A stretch of 64,000 nucleotides of DNA from Paenibacillus sp. FSL H8-0079 (GTDB lineage: Bacteria > Bacillota > Bacilli > Paenibacillales > Paenibacillaceae): contig NZ_CP150300.1 of NCBI RefSeq assembly GCF_037991315.1, forward strand, positions 2,480,001-2,544,000. The letters are read 5' to 3'. The position numbers and the translations under genes are program-made. The notes under the pieces are model-generated. The model saw only the letters and a program-made list of their open reading frames with translations. It ran no database searches and was not told the origin of the DNA. Every line of letters starts with the position of its first letter. Position 1 is the first letter of the stretch. Shown one piece after another: positions 8,128 through 18,216 of the stretch.

Positions 8128-9210
8128 ATGAAACTTCAACTCGACCTCCAGTTGTTTTCAGGGGAGAAGACGGAGAAAGCTACCCCGAAAAAGAGACAGG
8201 ATGCACGTAAAAAAGGACAGGTTGTCAAAAGTCCGGAGATATCTGGTGCTTCGATTCTCCTGTTCTCGTTTTTGATCTTGACAGTCTTCGGTGATTTTTA
8301 CAAGGAACGTACAGTTCGACTGTTTACAGATATTTTTATCAACCGGCTAAACATGAATATTACCGATGAAAATGTAATGATGCTTATGATGCGCTATGGC
8401 ATTGAAGTGATGTTACTCCTTGCTCCGGTATTGTTAGGTGCGGTTCTAGTTGCTTTAATCGTTAACTACATGCAGGTTGGTTTTCTGCTCGTGGGCGAAG
8501 GATTGAAGCCGAAACTGGAGAAGTTGGATCCGATTAAAGGATTCAAAAATATTTTCTCTATGCGCTCTGTGGTCGAATTTGCGAAGTCCATTTTGAAAAT
8601 GTCCATCATCGGTTATCTTGTTTACAGCACAATTATAAGCTACCAATCCGATATTGCCTCACTTTCTCACTTTTCATTGGATGCTATTTTACACTTTGCT
8701 GCATCCATCACGTTAAGTCTGGGTGTTAAGATTGCTGTTGCACTTATGGTACTTGCAATATTGGATTACATGTACCAAAAGTATGATAATGAGAAAAAAC
8801 TCCGTATGTCCAAGCAAGACATCAAAGACGAGTACAAGAAAATGGAAGGCGATCCGCTGATCAAAGGTAAAATTCGGGAACGTCAGCGTCGTATGGCTAT
8901 GCAGCGTATGATGCAGGAAGTACCGAATGCGGATGTAATCATAACGAACCCGACTCACTTTGCGGTTGCGCTAAAGTACGAGGGATCTGAGATGGAGGCT
9001 CCGCAGATTATTGCCAAAGGTCAGGACTATGTCGCCTTGCGTATTAAGGAAATAGCCAAAGAGCATGGTGTTATTACAATGGAAAACAAGCCGCTGGCAC
9101 GGGCATTATTCCAGAGAGCCGAGATTGGTGATGCCATACCGGCCGATTTGTTTCAAGCGGTAGCTGAAGTGCTGGCTTATGTATATAAACTAAAGGGCAG
9201 AACGAAATAA
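8128..9210 (+). CDS. flhB: Flagellar export switch protein FlhB
   Basis: The 360-residue protein has the family N-terminal motif GEKTEKATPKKRQDARKKGQ (residues 12-31), four membrane segments, and the C-terminal cytoplasmic domain. The autocleavage motif N274-P275-T276-H277 is intact, so the substrate switch from hook to filament type should operate together with FliK. Length is standard. A CGGAGGA ribosome site lies upstream of the ATG. flhA follows after 25 bases. Confidence 0.97.
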   Translation: MKLQLDLQLFSGEKTEKATPKKRQDARKKGQVVKSPEISGASILLFSFLILTVFGDFYKERTVRLFTDIFINRLNMNITDENVMMLMMRYGIEVMLLLAPVLLGAVLVALIVNYMQVGFLLVGEGLKPKLEKLDPIKGFKNIFSMRSVVEFAKSILKMSIIGYLVYSTIISYQSDIASLSHFSLDAILHFAASITLSLGVKIAVALMVLAILDYMYQKYDNEKKLRMSKQDIKDEYKKMEGDPLIKGKIRERQRRMAMQRMMQEVPNADVIITNPTHFAVALKYEGSEMEAPQIIAKGQDYVALRIKEIAKEHGVITMENKPLARALFQRAEIGDAIPADLFQAVAEVLAYVYKLKGRTK

Positions 9211-9235
9211 AAGGGGATCGGAGGCCGTACATTCA

Positions 9236-11269
9236 TTGAAAACAAAAGATTTAGCTGTCCTTGCGGGTATTATCGGCATTGTGTTGATGATGATTCTCCC
9301 GATCCCAATCTGGCTATTGGATATGCTGCTCGTCGTCAATATTTCAATTGCACTGATGATACTCCTTGTTGCCATGAACAGCAAAGAAGCATTGCAGTTT
9401 TCTATTTTTCCAGCTTTACTGCTAATTACTACTCTATTCCGACTTGCATTGAACATTTCGACAACCAAGCTAATCCTTGGTGAAGGGGATGCTGGAGCCG
9501 TTGTTGCTACCTTTGGTAGCTGGATTGCCGGAGGGCAAATTGCGATTGGTTTTGTTGTGTTCCTGATCCTGGTTGTCGTTCAGTTTATCGTTATTACCAA
9601 GGGTTCGGAGCGTGTAGCTGAAGTTGCTGCCCGATTCACCCTCGATGCGATGCCAGGTAAACAAATGAGTATTGATGCGGATCTGAATGCGGGTCTGATC
9701 AACGAGCAACAAGCTCGTGAGCGTCGTTCCAAAATTGAACGCGAAGCCGATTTCTATGGAGCGATGGATGGAGCAAGTAAGTTTGTAAAAGGAGACGCAA
9801 TTGCAAGTATTATCATCCTCCTGATTAATCTGATTGGTGGATTCATCATCGGGATGACTGTGCATGGTCTTGATTTTGCTGAGTCACTTGCGACGTACTC
9901 CGTTCTAACTATAGGAGATGGATTGGTCAGCCAGATTCCTGCCCTTCTTATTTCAACGGCAGCAGGTCTCATCGTTACAAGAGCATCATCTGAAGGAAAC
10001 TTGGCAGAGGATATTACGGGGCAACTGTTTACATATCCAATACTCATTTATATTGTAGCTTTCGTTATTGCCATGCTCGGTTTCTTCACACCTATTCATA
10101 TTATTACCACACTTCCGTTGGCAGGCGTGCTGGCATTTGCCGCATGGCGCATGCAGAATAATTTGAATTTGAAACAGGAAGCGGAAGAACAGCTGGAAGA
10201 AGAACAGCAGATTGAAGAGGTCAGAAGTCCTGAAAGTGTAATTAACCTGCTTCAGGTTGACCCTATTGAGTTTGAATTTGGTTATGGTTTAATCCCACTG
10301 GCTGATAATCAGCAGGGCGGGGACTTATTGGATCGGATCATTATGATTCGGAGGCAGTGTGCTCTTGAACTGGGGTTGGTTGTTCCGGTCATACGGATAC
10401 GAGATAATATCCAGCTCAGACCTAATGAGTATGTTATCAAAATCAAGGGGAACGTGGTAGGCGGCGGAGAACTGTTATTGAATCACTACCTTGCCATGAG
10501 TCCAGGCTATGATGAGGAGTCCGTGACAGGTATTGAAACGACAGAGCCTGCTTTTGGACTTCCGGCACTGTGGATTGATGAAGTAACCAAAGACAGAGCG
10601 GAGCTTGCAGGGTATACGGTTGTAGATCCGCCATCTGTTGTGGCGACACATCTGACTGAATTGATTAAGAAACATGCGCATGAGTTACTTGGAAGACAAG
10701 AGACGAAAGCGCTTGTGGATAATCTCAGAGAGAACTATTCTGCATTGGTGGATGAACTAATTCCTTCCCTACTCTCCATTGGTGATGTGCAGAAAGTGCT
10801 TGCCAAGTTATTGCGTGAGAAAATATCTATTCGTGATATGGTTACCATCTTCGAGACACTGGCTGACTATGGTACGTATACGAAGGACCCGGATGTGCTG
10901 ACTGAATACGTCAGACAATCCCTCTCACGTCAGATTACTCAGCAGTTTTCACAGAAAGGCGAGACGCTTCGAGTGATCACGGTGGGACCTGGTCTTGAGA
11001 AGAAAATTGCTGAAAGTGTGCAGCAATCCGATCAAGGCAGCTATCTTGCGTTAGACCCTGTTTCTACACAAAGTGTATATCAGAAGCTGAGTGAACAAGT
11101 GAACCGTTTGATTCAATCAGGTCAACAACCTGTTGTATTAACTTCTCCAACCATTCGGATGTATCTGCGTCAGGTTATTGAACGTACTATGCAGGACATT
11201 CCTGTGCTTTCCTACAGCGAGTTGGAGCCGAATGTTGAAATTCAAAGTATCGGGGTGGTGAACTTATGA
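9236..11269 (+). CDS. flhA: Flagellar export protein FlhA
   Basis: FlhA is the large nonameric component of the export gate, receiving chaperone-substrate complexes. The 677-residue product has about eight N-terminal membrane segments (residues 1-310) and the family signature RFTLDAMPGKQMSIDADLNA (about residues 136-155). The C-terminal cytoplasmic domain extends from about 330. The start is TTG, with CGGAGG about twelve bases upstream. The final codons overlap the ATG of flhF by four bases. Confidence 0.97.
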   Translation: MKTKDLAVLAGIIGIVLMMILPIPIWLLDMLLVVNISIALMILLVAMNSKEALQFSIFPALLLITTLFRLALNISTTKLILGEGDAGAVVATFGSWIAGGQIAIGFVVFLILVVVQFIVITKGSERVAEVAARFTLDAMPGKQMSIDADLNAGLINEQQARERRSKIEREADFYGAMDGASKFVKGDAIASIIILLINLIGGFIIGMTVHGLDFAESLATYSVLTIGDGLVSQIPALLISTAAGLIVTRASSEGNLAEDITGQLFTYPILIYIVAFVIAMLGFFTPIHIITTLPLAGVLAFAAWRMQNNLNLKQEAEEQLEEEQQIEEVRSPESVINLLQVDPIEFEFGYGLIPLADNQQGGDLLDRIIMIRRQCALELGLVVPVIRIRDNIQLRPNEYVIKIKGNVVGGGELLLNHYLAMSPGYDEESVTGIETTEPAFGLPALWIDEVTKDRAELAGYTVVDPPSVVATHLTELIKKHAHELLGRQETKALVDNLRENYSALVDELIPSLLSIGDVQKVLAKLLREKISIRDMVTIFETLADYGTYTKDPDVLTEYVRQSLSRQITQQFSQKGETLRVITVGPGLEKKIAESVQQSDQGSYLALDPVSTQSVYQKLSEQVNRLIQSGQQPVVLTSPTIRMYLRQVIERTMQDIPVLSYSELEPNVEIQSIGVVNL

Positions 11270-12618
11270 GAGTAAAACAATACGTTGTTGAGACCATGCC
11301 CGAAGCTATGCTTCAAATTCGCAAAGACCTGGGAAGTGATGCCGTCATTCTGTCCACTAAAGAGATTAAGGTGGGCGGTGTGATGGGAATGTTTCGCAAG
11401 AAACGGATCGAAGTTGTAGCTGCAGTGGATAAGGAAGAAAACAAGCAAACGACGAAGCCAGCACAAAATCAATTCACACCTGTACCTCGTGCGTTTGTAC
11501 CTGAGGCCTATCGCCAAACAGCTCGTTCGTTTGTTGCTGCTTCTGATGAGTCGGCTACAACGAATACAGCTGATCAAAGTGCTCAGGAAAAATCTGCGGC
11601 TGCGTCGTCTATGTTTGAATCGAGTAATATCGGTTCAGACATAGATAGTAGCTTAGGTTCTTCGAGCACGGATCATAAACCGCGACCGCAAGGGGCGGAT
11701 TTTTCGGGTTCAACAACTGCCACGAAGCATGCGGGCTCAGACCTGCAGCAGGATAAGTTGATGACTGAATTGCAGGATCTTAAACAGATGGTGACCAAGC
11801 TTTCAAAGCAAGGTACTTCTGCGGACCCTGTGCCAGAGGAACTGTATACGATCCGAGAGCGTTTGACAGAACAAGAGGTTTGGCCTGAAGTATGGGAATC
11901 CTGGTTCGATTCGATACAAGCAAAATGGTCTGAGAATGGATTGAATGAACAGGATGTAGAACAAGCGGTAAAACTTGAGGTCATGCACTTTTTGGAAGAA
12001 CGTATTGATGAAGGCATTCTTCCTACCACTCGAATCGTCTATGTAGCTGGCCCAACCGGTGTAGGGAAAACGACGACAATTGCGAAATTAGCCGCTGAAC
12101 AAATGTTCAAAAAACAGCGTAAAGTTGGATTCATTACATCTGACACGTATCGGATCTCAGCGGTAGAACAGCTTAGAACGTATGCTTCTATATTAAATGT
12201 TCCACTTGAGGTGGTACAATCGCCCGGTGATACACAACGTGCAATCTCTCGTTTAGAGCATTGTGACTTGATCTTTATGGATACAGCAGGTAGAAACTAC
12301 AGAAATGAATTACTTGTCTCGGAACTGCAAAGTTTGCTTGCTCCTGTCGAGAATAGTGAAACCTTTTTGGTCATGAGCATGACTTCCAAAAGTGCTGATA
12401 TGGTTCAGATTACAGAACATTTCAGCAAATATGTCCTGGATAAGGTGATTTTTACCAAAATGGATGAGACTGGGAGCTGCGGTCCGCTATTTAACCTGCT
12501 ACATCGTTTTCCACTCAAGCTTGCATATGTTGCAAATGGACAAAATGTTCCAGACGATTTGTTGAAGCCGGATGCAGATTCGTTGTCTAAACAGTTGCTG
12601 GGAGAATGGACACAATGA
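11266..12618 (+). CDS. flhF: SRP-type GTPase FlhF
   Basis: FlhF sets the position and number of flagella and is related to Ffh and FtsY. The 450-residue product has a B domain at the N-terminus (MRVKQYVVETMPEAMLQIRKD with DLGSDAVILSTKEI), a low-complexity Ser/Ala/Gln-rich linker (about 60-160), and an NG GTPase domain from about 180. The P-loop GPTGVGKTTTIAKLA is at about residues 263-277; the DTAGRN and TKMDETGSCG motifs follow. It overlaps flhA by four bases and flhG by 13 bases. FlhG, its partner ATPase, is adjacent, as expected. Confidence 0.95.
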   Translation: MRVKQYVVETMPEAMLQIRKDLGSDAVILSTKEIKVGGVMGMFRKKRIEVVAAVDKEENKQTTKPAQNQFTPVPRAFVPEAYRQTARSFVAASDESATTNTADQSAQEKSAAASSMFESSNIGSDIDSSLGSSSTDHKPRPQGADFSGSTTATKHAGSDLQQDKLMTELQDLKQMVTKLSKQGTSADPVPEELYTIRERLTEQEVWPEVWESWFDSIQAKWSENGLNEQDVEQAVKLEVMHFLEERIDEGILPTTRIVYVAGPTGVGKTTTIAKLAAEQMFKKQRKVGFITSDTYRISAVEQLRTYASILNVPLEVVQSPGDTQRAISRLEHCDLIFMDTAGRNYRNELLVSELQSLLAPVENSETFLVMSMTSKSADMVQITEHFSKYVLDKVIFTKMDETGSCGPLFNLLHRFPLKLAYVANGQNVPDDLLKPDADSLSKQLLGEWTQ

Positions 12619-13502
12619 AGGATCAGGCAGCTTCACTTCGAAGTATGGTGTCGGAGCCATTGGAAATGGAAGGCATTGAGCGAGCTAACCGTTCCTCTAA
12701 AATCATTACTGTGGCCAGTGGTAAGGGAGGTGTTGGGAAATCCAATTTTACACTAAACTTTGCACTGGCATTACAGGCTTTAGGGAAAAGGGTACTTGTG
12801 TTTGATGCTGATATTGGAATGGCTAATATCGATGTTCTTATGGGTACGTCTTCATCCTATAATCTTTACCACCTGTTGTACCGACAAAAATCCATAAGGG
12901 AGATCATACAACTGGGTGCCAGCGGCTTGCCTTACATTGCTGGAGGGTCAGGCATGAAAGAGTTGTTTTCATTGTCTGACCGTGATCTGGAGTTCTTCGC
13001 CAGTCAAGTGGAGGATATTGCCCAGGAAATGGACTATGTCATTTTCGATACAGGGGCAGGTCTTTCCAGAGAGAATATGACGTTTATCGGTGCTGCCGAT
13101 GAATGCCTGATTATAACCACACCTGAACCGACTTCAATAACCGATGCTTACGCTTTAGTCAAAGTTATGCACGGCCAGGAAAATGCTACACCCTTTCGGA
13201 TGATCGTTAACCGGGTGGAAGACGAACGGGAAGCGGAACGGGTGGCAGATAAAATAGCTGGAGTAGCAAGGCGGTTTTTGCAGACGGATATTCCGCTACT
13301 TGGGTATATATCAGAAGATGCCCAGGTAGTCAAGGCGGTTAAAAGACAAATGCCCTATAGTCTGGCGTATCCCAATGCCAAAGCCTCCAAAGATATAGAG
13401 AAACTTGCTCTTCGTTATTTGGCTGTACCTGCAACTCCGGAATCCGGAACCTTGACAGGAATCAGGGGATTTATGAATAAGTGGCTTAAACGTACAACAT
13501 GA
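12606..13502 (+). CDS. flhG: MinD-like ATPase FlhG (YlxH), flagellar number regulator
   Basis: The 298-residue protein carries the deviant Walker A motif ASGKGGVGKSNFTLNFA (about residues 37-53), the switch motif VLVFDADIGMANIDVLMG and the DTGAGLS segment of the MinD/ParA family. It partners FlhF and controls flagellar patterning and C-ring assembly. The first ATG (12606) overlaps flhF by 13 bases; a second in-frame ATG lies nine bases on (12615) and cannot be excluded. The C-terminal part lacks an obvious long amphipathic tail beyond the final basic residues NKWLKRTT. Confidence 0.94.
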   Translation: MDTMKDQAASLRSMVSEPLEMEGIERANRSSKIITVASGKGGVGKSNFTLNFALALQALGKRVLVFDADIGMANIDVLMGTSSSYNLYHLLYRQKSIREIIQLGASGLPYIAGGSGMKELFSLSDRDLEFFASQVEDIAQEMDYVIFDTGAGLSRENMTFIGAADECLIITTPEPTSITDAYALVKVMHGQENATPFRMIVNRVEDEREAERVADKIAGVARRFLQTDIPLLGYISEDAQVVKAVKRQMPYSLAYPNAKASKDIEKLALRYLAVPATPESGTLTGIRGFMNKWLKRTT

Positions 13503-13534
13503 TTTCTGAATAAAGGAAACAGGGGTGACACAAC

Positions 13535-14977
13535 ATGGCGGTGTATCAAGTATTGGTTGTCGATGATTCCGCTTTTATGCGTAAGATTGTTACGGATTTA
13601 ATTGAAGCGGATTCGGAATTCAAGGTAACGGCAACGGCATCAAACGGTAGGGAAGCGATTCAAAAATCGCTAGAATTGAAACCTGATATTATCACAATGG
13701 ACGTTGAGATGCCCGAAATGAATGGGTTGGACGCATTAAAATCAATTATGAAGGAATCCTTCGTTCCTGTGATTATGCTATCTGGTATCAATGAACAAGG
13801 CATGAAAGAAACCATTATGGCGCTTGAAGCAGGGGCATTTGACTTCATTCGCAAACCATCCATTGTACATGACCAGGATATCGCTCAAGTCGGCAAAGCC
13901 TTGGTTGAACGCATGCGTGCTGCGATGAATGAGATCAAACGAAAAGCTGATCGTGATTTATCCATGAAAAATAGAGACATGTTGCGAGGAACAGTAGCTC
14001 CCCCGACTCAGCCAGTGCAGAAAGAAATGCCAGCTAGGGATCGAGTGGAGCCTGTGAAAAAAACGATCGAACCTGCTCAGACAAGTCAACGCTCTATACA
14101 AGAGCGAACTGAAGTCTTTCAGGCCAAATCAAAGAAACCAATTGCGCCAGTATCACCTTCGAAACCAGGCCGCGTAGAGAATAGAACGGAGCCTTTACCG
14201 AAGTCAGAGCGTAACTCGGGGACAAATGCAGAAAAAGCAGTGAGGTCAGCTAATCCAGTACAGACTCCTAAGGAAATTCGACTACCTAATGCAGCTCGAG
14301 TGGCAGCTGATCAAATAGCAGCAACTTCTGCCTCTGCAAAAACCAAGGATTTAACCAAGTCTAATCTTGTTCCAAAAGGTGCAGGGGGCCCAGAAGGGCC
14401 ATTCAACAAGCTTGTGGCAATAGGTTGTTCTACGGGTGGGCCTAGAGCTCTCAAGACATTGCTCGAGCAGTTGCCTGCTGATTTGCCAGCACCGGTCATT
14501 ATTGTGCAGCATATGCCGCCCAATTTCACCCGTTCTCTGGCTCAACGATTGAATACGTTCAGTCCACTGCATGTGGTTGAAGCTGAAGAGGGCATGGTTC
14601 TGAAAAAAGGGACTGCCTATATAGCACCCGGCGGATTCCATGTGAAAGTTAACAAAACAGCGGACGGGAAGTTTATCGTGAAGTTGACTGAAGATCAACC
14701 AGTGAATGGACATAGACCTTCAGTGGATACGATGTTTGAGTCACTTCTGCCGTTTACATCTTTACAAAGGCATCTTGTTTTGCTGACAGGAATGGGCAGT
14801 GATGGAGCTCGTATGATGAAGAGATTATACGAAGCAGGAGTTACATCAACCTTTGCCGAGAATGAAGAAACATGTGTTGTATATGGTATGCCGCGTTCTG
14901 CTGTAGAGCTGCAATGCGTTCGACATCTTCTGCCACTGCAGGAGATTGCGTCTAAACTTGTTCAAGCAGTGAAATAA
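13535..14977 (+). CDS. cheB: Chemotaxis protein-glutamate methylesterase CheB
   Basis: CheB removes methyl groups from receptors and is activated by phosphorylation. The N-terminal receiver domain (residues 1-125) has D10-D11 and phosphorylation site D56 in ITMDVEMPEMNG. The C-terminal esterase domain (about 290-478) shows the serine in AIGCSTGGPRALKTL, the histidine in VQHMPPNFT and the GMGSDGA aspartate. Between them is an unusually long linker of about 160 residues rich in Lys, Pro, Ser and Gln, making the protein about 480 residues instead of roughly 350-360. Position between flhG and cheA is that of B. subtilis. Confidence 0.95.
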   Translation: MAVYQVLVVDDSAFMRKIVTDLIEADSEFKVTATASNGREAIQKSLELKPDIITMDVEMPEMNGLDALKSIMKESFVPVIMLSGINEQGMKETIMALEAGAFDFIRKPSIVHDQDIAQVGKALVERMRAAMNEIKRKADRDLSMKNRDMLRGTVAPPTQPVQKEMPARDRVEPVKKTIEPAQTSQRSIQERTEVFQAKSKKPIAPVSPSKPGRVENRTEPLPKSERNSGTNAEKAVRSANPVQTPKEIRLPNAARVAADQIAATSASAKTKDLTKSNLVPKGAGGPEGPFNKLVAIGCSTGGPRALKTLLEQLPADLPAPVIIVQHMPPNFTRSLAQRLNTFSPLHVVEAEEGMVLKKGTAYIAPGGFHVKVNKTADGKFIVKLTEDQPVNGHRPSVDTMFESLLPFTSLQRHLVLLTGMGSDGARMMKRLYEAGVTSTFAENEETCVVYGMPRSAVELQCVRHLLPLQEIASKLVQAVK

Positions 14978-15009
14978 CGGAGTGTAACTCACGGAGGAGG
15001 TGCCTCACA

Positions 15010-17082
15010 ATGGACATGAACCAATATTTATCTATGTTTATTGATGAGTCTAATGATCATCTGCAATCCCTTAACGAAAACATGCTTCAACTTGAAGGCA
15101 ATCCGGAAGATCTGGGAATAGTTCAGGTCATTTTCCGTTCTGCTCATACCCTGAAGGGTATGGCGGCAACAATGGGCTTCGAAGATTTGGCATCATTGAC
15201 ACATAAAATGGAAAATGTGCTGGACCTGGTGCGTAATGAGAAGTTGAAAATGCAAGATTTCATTTTTGATACCATGTTCAAGAGTCTGGATGCTTTGGAA
15301 ACTATGGTTCAGGATATTACCGAAGGTGGACAAGGTAAAGCGGATGTGTCCGCTATCGTAGCTTCACTTCAGGCAATTGAAAATGGTGAAATGACAAGCG
15401 GAGATGCGCCTGCAACTGAAAAAAACAAATCGGCTAACGCTTTAATTGCGTCGGCTGTGGAGCTGGATGAATTCCAATATTCAGTGCTGGATCAGTCGAT
15501 TGCTGAAGGTCACCGTGTATTTTATGTAGATGTGCTTGTAAGTGAGCATAGCCAGTTAAAAGGTGTTCGGGCTTATATGGTCTTTGATATGCTCGAGCGT
15601 TCAGGTGAAGTCGTAAAGGCTTACCCATCCGTTCAGGATATTGAGCAGGAGAAGTTTGAGCGCAGTTTCTCGTTGTATTACATAACAACTAAAGAGGCGC
15701 ACGAACTGGAAGAAGGCATCATGAGTATCTCTGAAATTGAAAGTGCGAAGCTGATCCAATTGGATCAGGAGACTCTTCAGCAGATGGCTAATCAGGTCGC
15801 AGCCACAGTTGAAGCACCAATCGCACCGACTATTGTAGCTGAGGTTGCTTCACCAGATAAGAATTCTGCATCCAATGAAGAAGCCAAGACGGCACCAGCC
15901 AAAACAGCTGCGCCGAAACAAGCTGCGGCACCTTCACGTACCATTCGTGTCGATATTGAACGCCTCGATGTATTGATGAACTTGTTCAGTGAATTGTTGA
16001 TTGACCGTTCCCGTCTGGAGCAACTGGCCAGTGAGACAGGTAACAATGATTTATCCGATACGGTAGCACATTTAAGCAGAGTAAGCACGGATTTGCAAAA
16101 CATTGTATTGAAATTGCGGATGGTTCCGGTAGATACCGTATTTAATCGATTCCCGCGTATGATCCGTGATTTGGCTAAGACACTTGATAAAAAAATTGAT
16201 CTGGTCATTACAGGTGCTGAGACGGAACTGGATCGTACGGTAATTGATGAGATTGGTGATCCCCTTGTGCATTTGCTGCGTAATGCGGTTGACCATGGTG
16301 TTGAATCCATTGCAGAGCGTGTAGCTGCAGGTAAACCAGAGATGGGTACAGTAAACCTGCGCGCCTTCCACAGTGGAAATCACGTATTTATCGAGATTGA
16401 AGATGATGGTAAAGGAATCTATCGCGACAAGCTTCTGAAAACCGCGATCAAACGTGGAGTTGTAACTGAAGAACAAGGTGCCAAGATGAGCGACGATGAA
16501 GTGAATCAACTGTTGTTCGCACCTGGTTTTAGTACTGCGGATGTTATTTCAGATATCTCCGGCAGAGGCGTTGGTTTAGATGTAGTAAAATCGAAAATCA
16601 CTTCGCTTGGCGGTAATGTAACGATTCATTCGACTCCAGGCAAAGGCACGAACTTCTCTGTTCAGCTTCCGTTGACTCTTTCCATTATCGCTGCAATGCT
16701 TGTACGACTTGGTTCAGAGAAATACGCTGTTCCATTGTCCTCCATTGTAGAGACAGCGATTGTACAGCGTGAGCAGGTTCGCAATATTCATGGCAATAAA
16801 ATGATCACGTTCCGTGAGTCACTGATTCCATACTTGTCCTTGAGCGAAGTGTTCTCCGTACCGGATTTCAATGATGCTGATGAGCAGGAAACAGAAATTG
16901 TCGTAATTCGCAAAGGTGACCGTCTTGCAGCCGTAGCTGTTGAGGAATTTATTGGACAGAGTGAGATTGTTCTCAAATCAATGGGAACGTATCTGCCTGC
17001 TATTGAAGGAATCTCTGGAGCAACCATACTCGGAGATGGACAAGTAGCCCTGATTCTTGATCCTAATGCATTTATTAAATAA
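15010..17082 (+). CDS. cheA: Chemotaxis histidine kinase CheA
   Basis: The 690-residue product has the CheA domain order. An HPt domain holds the phosphorylated H46 in RSAHTLKGMAATMG. A P2-like CheY/CheB binding region spans about 165-260, followed by an Ala/Pro/Lys linker (about 275-310) and the dimerisation helices (about 312-375). The ATPase domain contains HLLRNAVDHGVE, EDDGKGI and GRGVGLDVVKSKI (to about 555). The C-terminal regulatory CheW-like domain is from about 560. A GGAGG ribosome site lies 13 bases upstream. cheW follows after 41 bases. Confidence 0.97.
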   Translation: MDMNQYLSMFIDESNDHLQSLNENMLQLEGNPEDLGIVQVIFRSAHTLKGMAATMGFEDLASLTHKMENVLDLVRNEKLKMQDFIFDTMFKSLDALETMVQDITEGGQGKADVSAIVASLQAIENGEMTSGDAPATEKNKSANALIASAVELDEFQYSVLDQSIAEGHRVFYVDVLVSEHSQLKGVRAYMVFDMLERSGEVVKAYPSVQDIEQEKFERSFSLYYITTKEAHELEEGIMSISEIESAKLIQLDQETLQQMANQVAATVEAPIAPTIVAEVASPDKNSASNEEAKTAPAKTAAPKQAAAPSRTIRVDIERLDVLMNLFSELLIDRSRLEQLASETGNNDLSDTVAHLSRVSTDLQNIVLKLRMVPVDTVFNRFPRMIRDLAKTLDKKIDLVITGAETELDRTVIDEIGDPLVHLLRNAVDHGVESIAERVAAGKPEMGTVNLRAFHSGNHVFIEIEDDGKGIYRDKLLKTAIKRGVVTEEQGAKMSDDEVNQLLFAPGFSTADVISDISGRGVGLDVVKSKITSLGGNVTIHSTPGKGTNFSVQLPLTLSIIAAMLVRLGSEKYAVPLSSIVETAIVQREQVRNIHGNKMITFRESLIPYLSLSEVFSVPDFNDADEQETEIVVIRKGDRLAAVAVEEFIGQSEIVLKSMGTYLPAIEGISGATILGDGQVALILDPNAFIK

Positions 17083-17123
17083 GCATATAGCTAAGTCTTA
17101 CATTTAATAGGGGGGTTTTTTAC

Positions 17124-17585
17124 ATGGAAGAAGAGTTGAAAGTCATCGTCTTTAAATTGGGTACCGAAGAGTATGGTATTGAGGTAGATAAGGTTCAGAC
17201 GATTGAGCGCATGATGCCAATTACCCGTGTTCCCAAGACACTTTCCTTTGTAAAAGGAGTAATTAATCTACGTGGTGTTGTAATCCCGGTCATTGATCTA
17301 CGCGGTCGTTTCTCCCTTCCGGAATCGGAGTATACGGACCAGACTCGTATTGTTATCGTAGGTGTAGACGACATGCAAGTTGGCTTTATCGTAGATTCTG
17401 CCAATGATGTTATTGATATCAAGAGCAGTGCGATCGATAGCCCACCAGAAGTGGTTGGCGGCGTCAAAGCGAGATATCTGCGTGGTGTGGCCAAATTGGA
17501 GGATTCACGCTTGCTGATTATGCTTAACTTGAACGAAGTATTAAATAAAAGCGAGATTGTACAGCTGGAAAGTGTTGAGGGCTAG
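17124..17585 (+). CDS. cheW: Chemotaxis coupling protein CheW
   Basis: The 153-residue protein is a single CheW domain, with the motifs RVPKTLSFVKGVINLRG and VIPVIDLRGRF that define the family, and VGFIVDSANDVI. It links receptors to CheA. Length and order (cheA-cheW-cheC-cheD) match B. subtilis. A run of G residues (AGGGGGG) upstream of the ATG serves as ribosome site. Its stop lies four bases before the chosen cheC GTG. Confidence 0.96.
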   Translation: MEEELKVIVFKLGTEEYGIEVDKVQTIERMMPITRVPKTLSFVKGVINLRGVVIPVIDLRGRFSLPESEYTDQTRIVIVGVDDMQVGFIVDSANDVIDIKSSAIDSPPEVVGGVKARYLRGVAKLEDSRLLIMLNLNEVLNKSEIVQLESVEG

Positions 17586-17589
17586 TACC

Positions 17590-18216
17590 GTGGAAATGTT
17601 CAACCGATTTGAGGTATTCCAGATGGATGTGCTCAAAGAGGTCGGTAACATTGGAGCAGGCAACGCCGCAACGGCGTTGTCTCAACTCCTCAACAGACCG
17701 ATTGACATGGGTGTACCTACAGTACAAATGCTCCCGTTTGAAGAAGTTGCTGAAAAAGTGGGCGGAGATGAACGCATCGTTGTTACCGTATTTCTTCGTG
17801 TAGAAGGGGAAGCACCGGGAAATCTTTTCTTTATGATGACACCAGAGGCTGCTAAAATGTTGTTGAATAGACTTGCTGGATTTGATTTGAAAGAAGGACT
17901 CGCTTTCACAGATATGGAGCAATCAGCCCTTTCCGAAATTGGAAATATTTTGGCTGGATCATATCTTTCTTCTTTGGCAGATTTCACGAAGTTGTCCATG
18001 TATCCAACCGTCCCTGGACTTGCTATTGATATGGCGGGTGCCATTCTGAGCTATGGCTTGCTGCAATTCGGCGAGATGGGTGACGATGCATTGTTGATTG
18101 ACACATCTTTCTTTGAAGGTGAAGATCAGGTTGAGGGTCAGTTTTTCCTGATTCCAGATCCGCCATCATTTGCAAAGATATTTGAATCGCTAGGGGTGCC
18201 ACTGAGCCATGATTGA
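17590..18216 (+). CDS. cheC: CheY-P phosphatase CheC
   Basis: I place the start at GTG 17590, six to eight bases after the TGAGGG ribosome site at the end of cheW; ATG 17596 is an alternative, and a longer frame inside cheW has no support. The product of about 208 residues has both CheC helices with active-site residues: DVLKEVGNIGAGNAATALS near the N-terminus and SALSEIGNILAGSYLSSLA in the second half. CheC dephosphorylates CheY-P and is stimulated by CheD. It overlaps cheD by eight bases. Confidence 0.94.
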   Translation: MEMFNRFEVFQMDVLKEVGNIGAGNAATALSQLLNRPIDMGVPTVQMLPFEEVAEKVGGDERIVVTVFLRVEGEAPGNLFFMMTPEAAKMLLNRLAGFDLKEGLAFTDMEQSALSEIGNILAGSYLSSLADFTKLSMYPTVPGLAIDMAGAILSYGLLQFGEMGDDALLIDTSFFEGEDQVEGQFFLIPDPPSFAKIFESLGVPLSHD

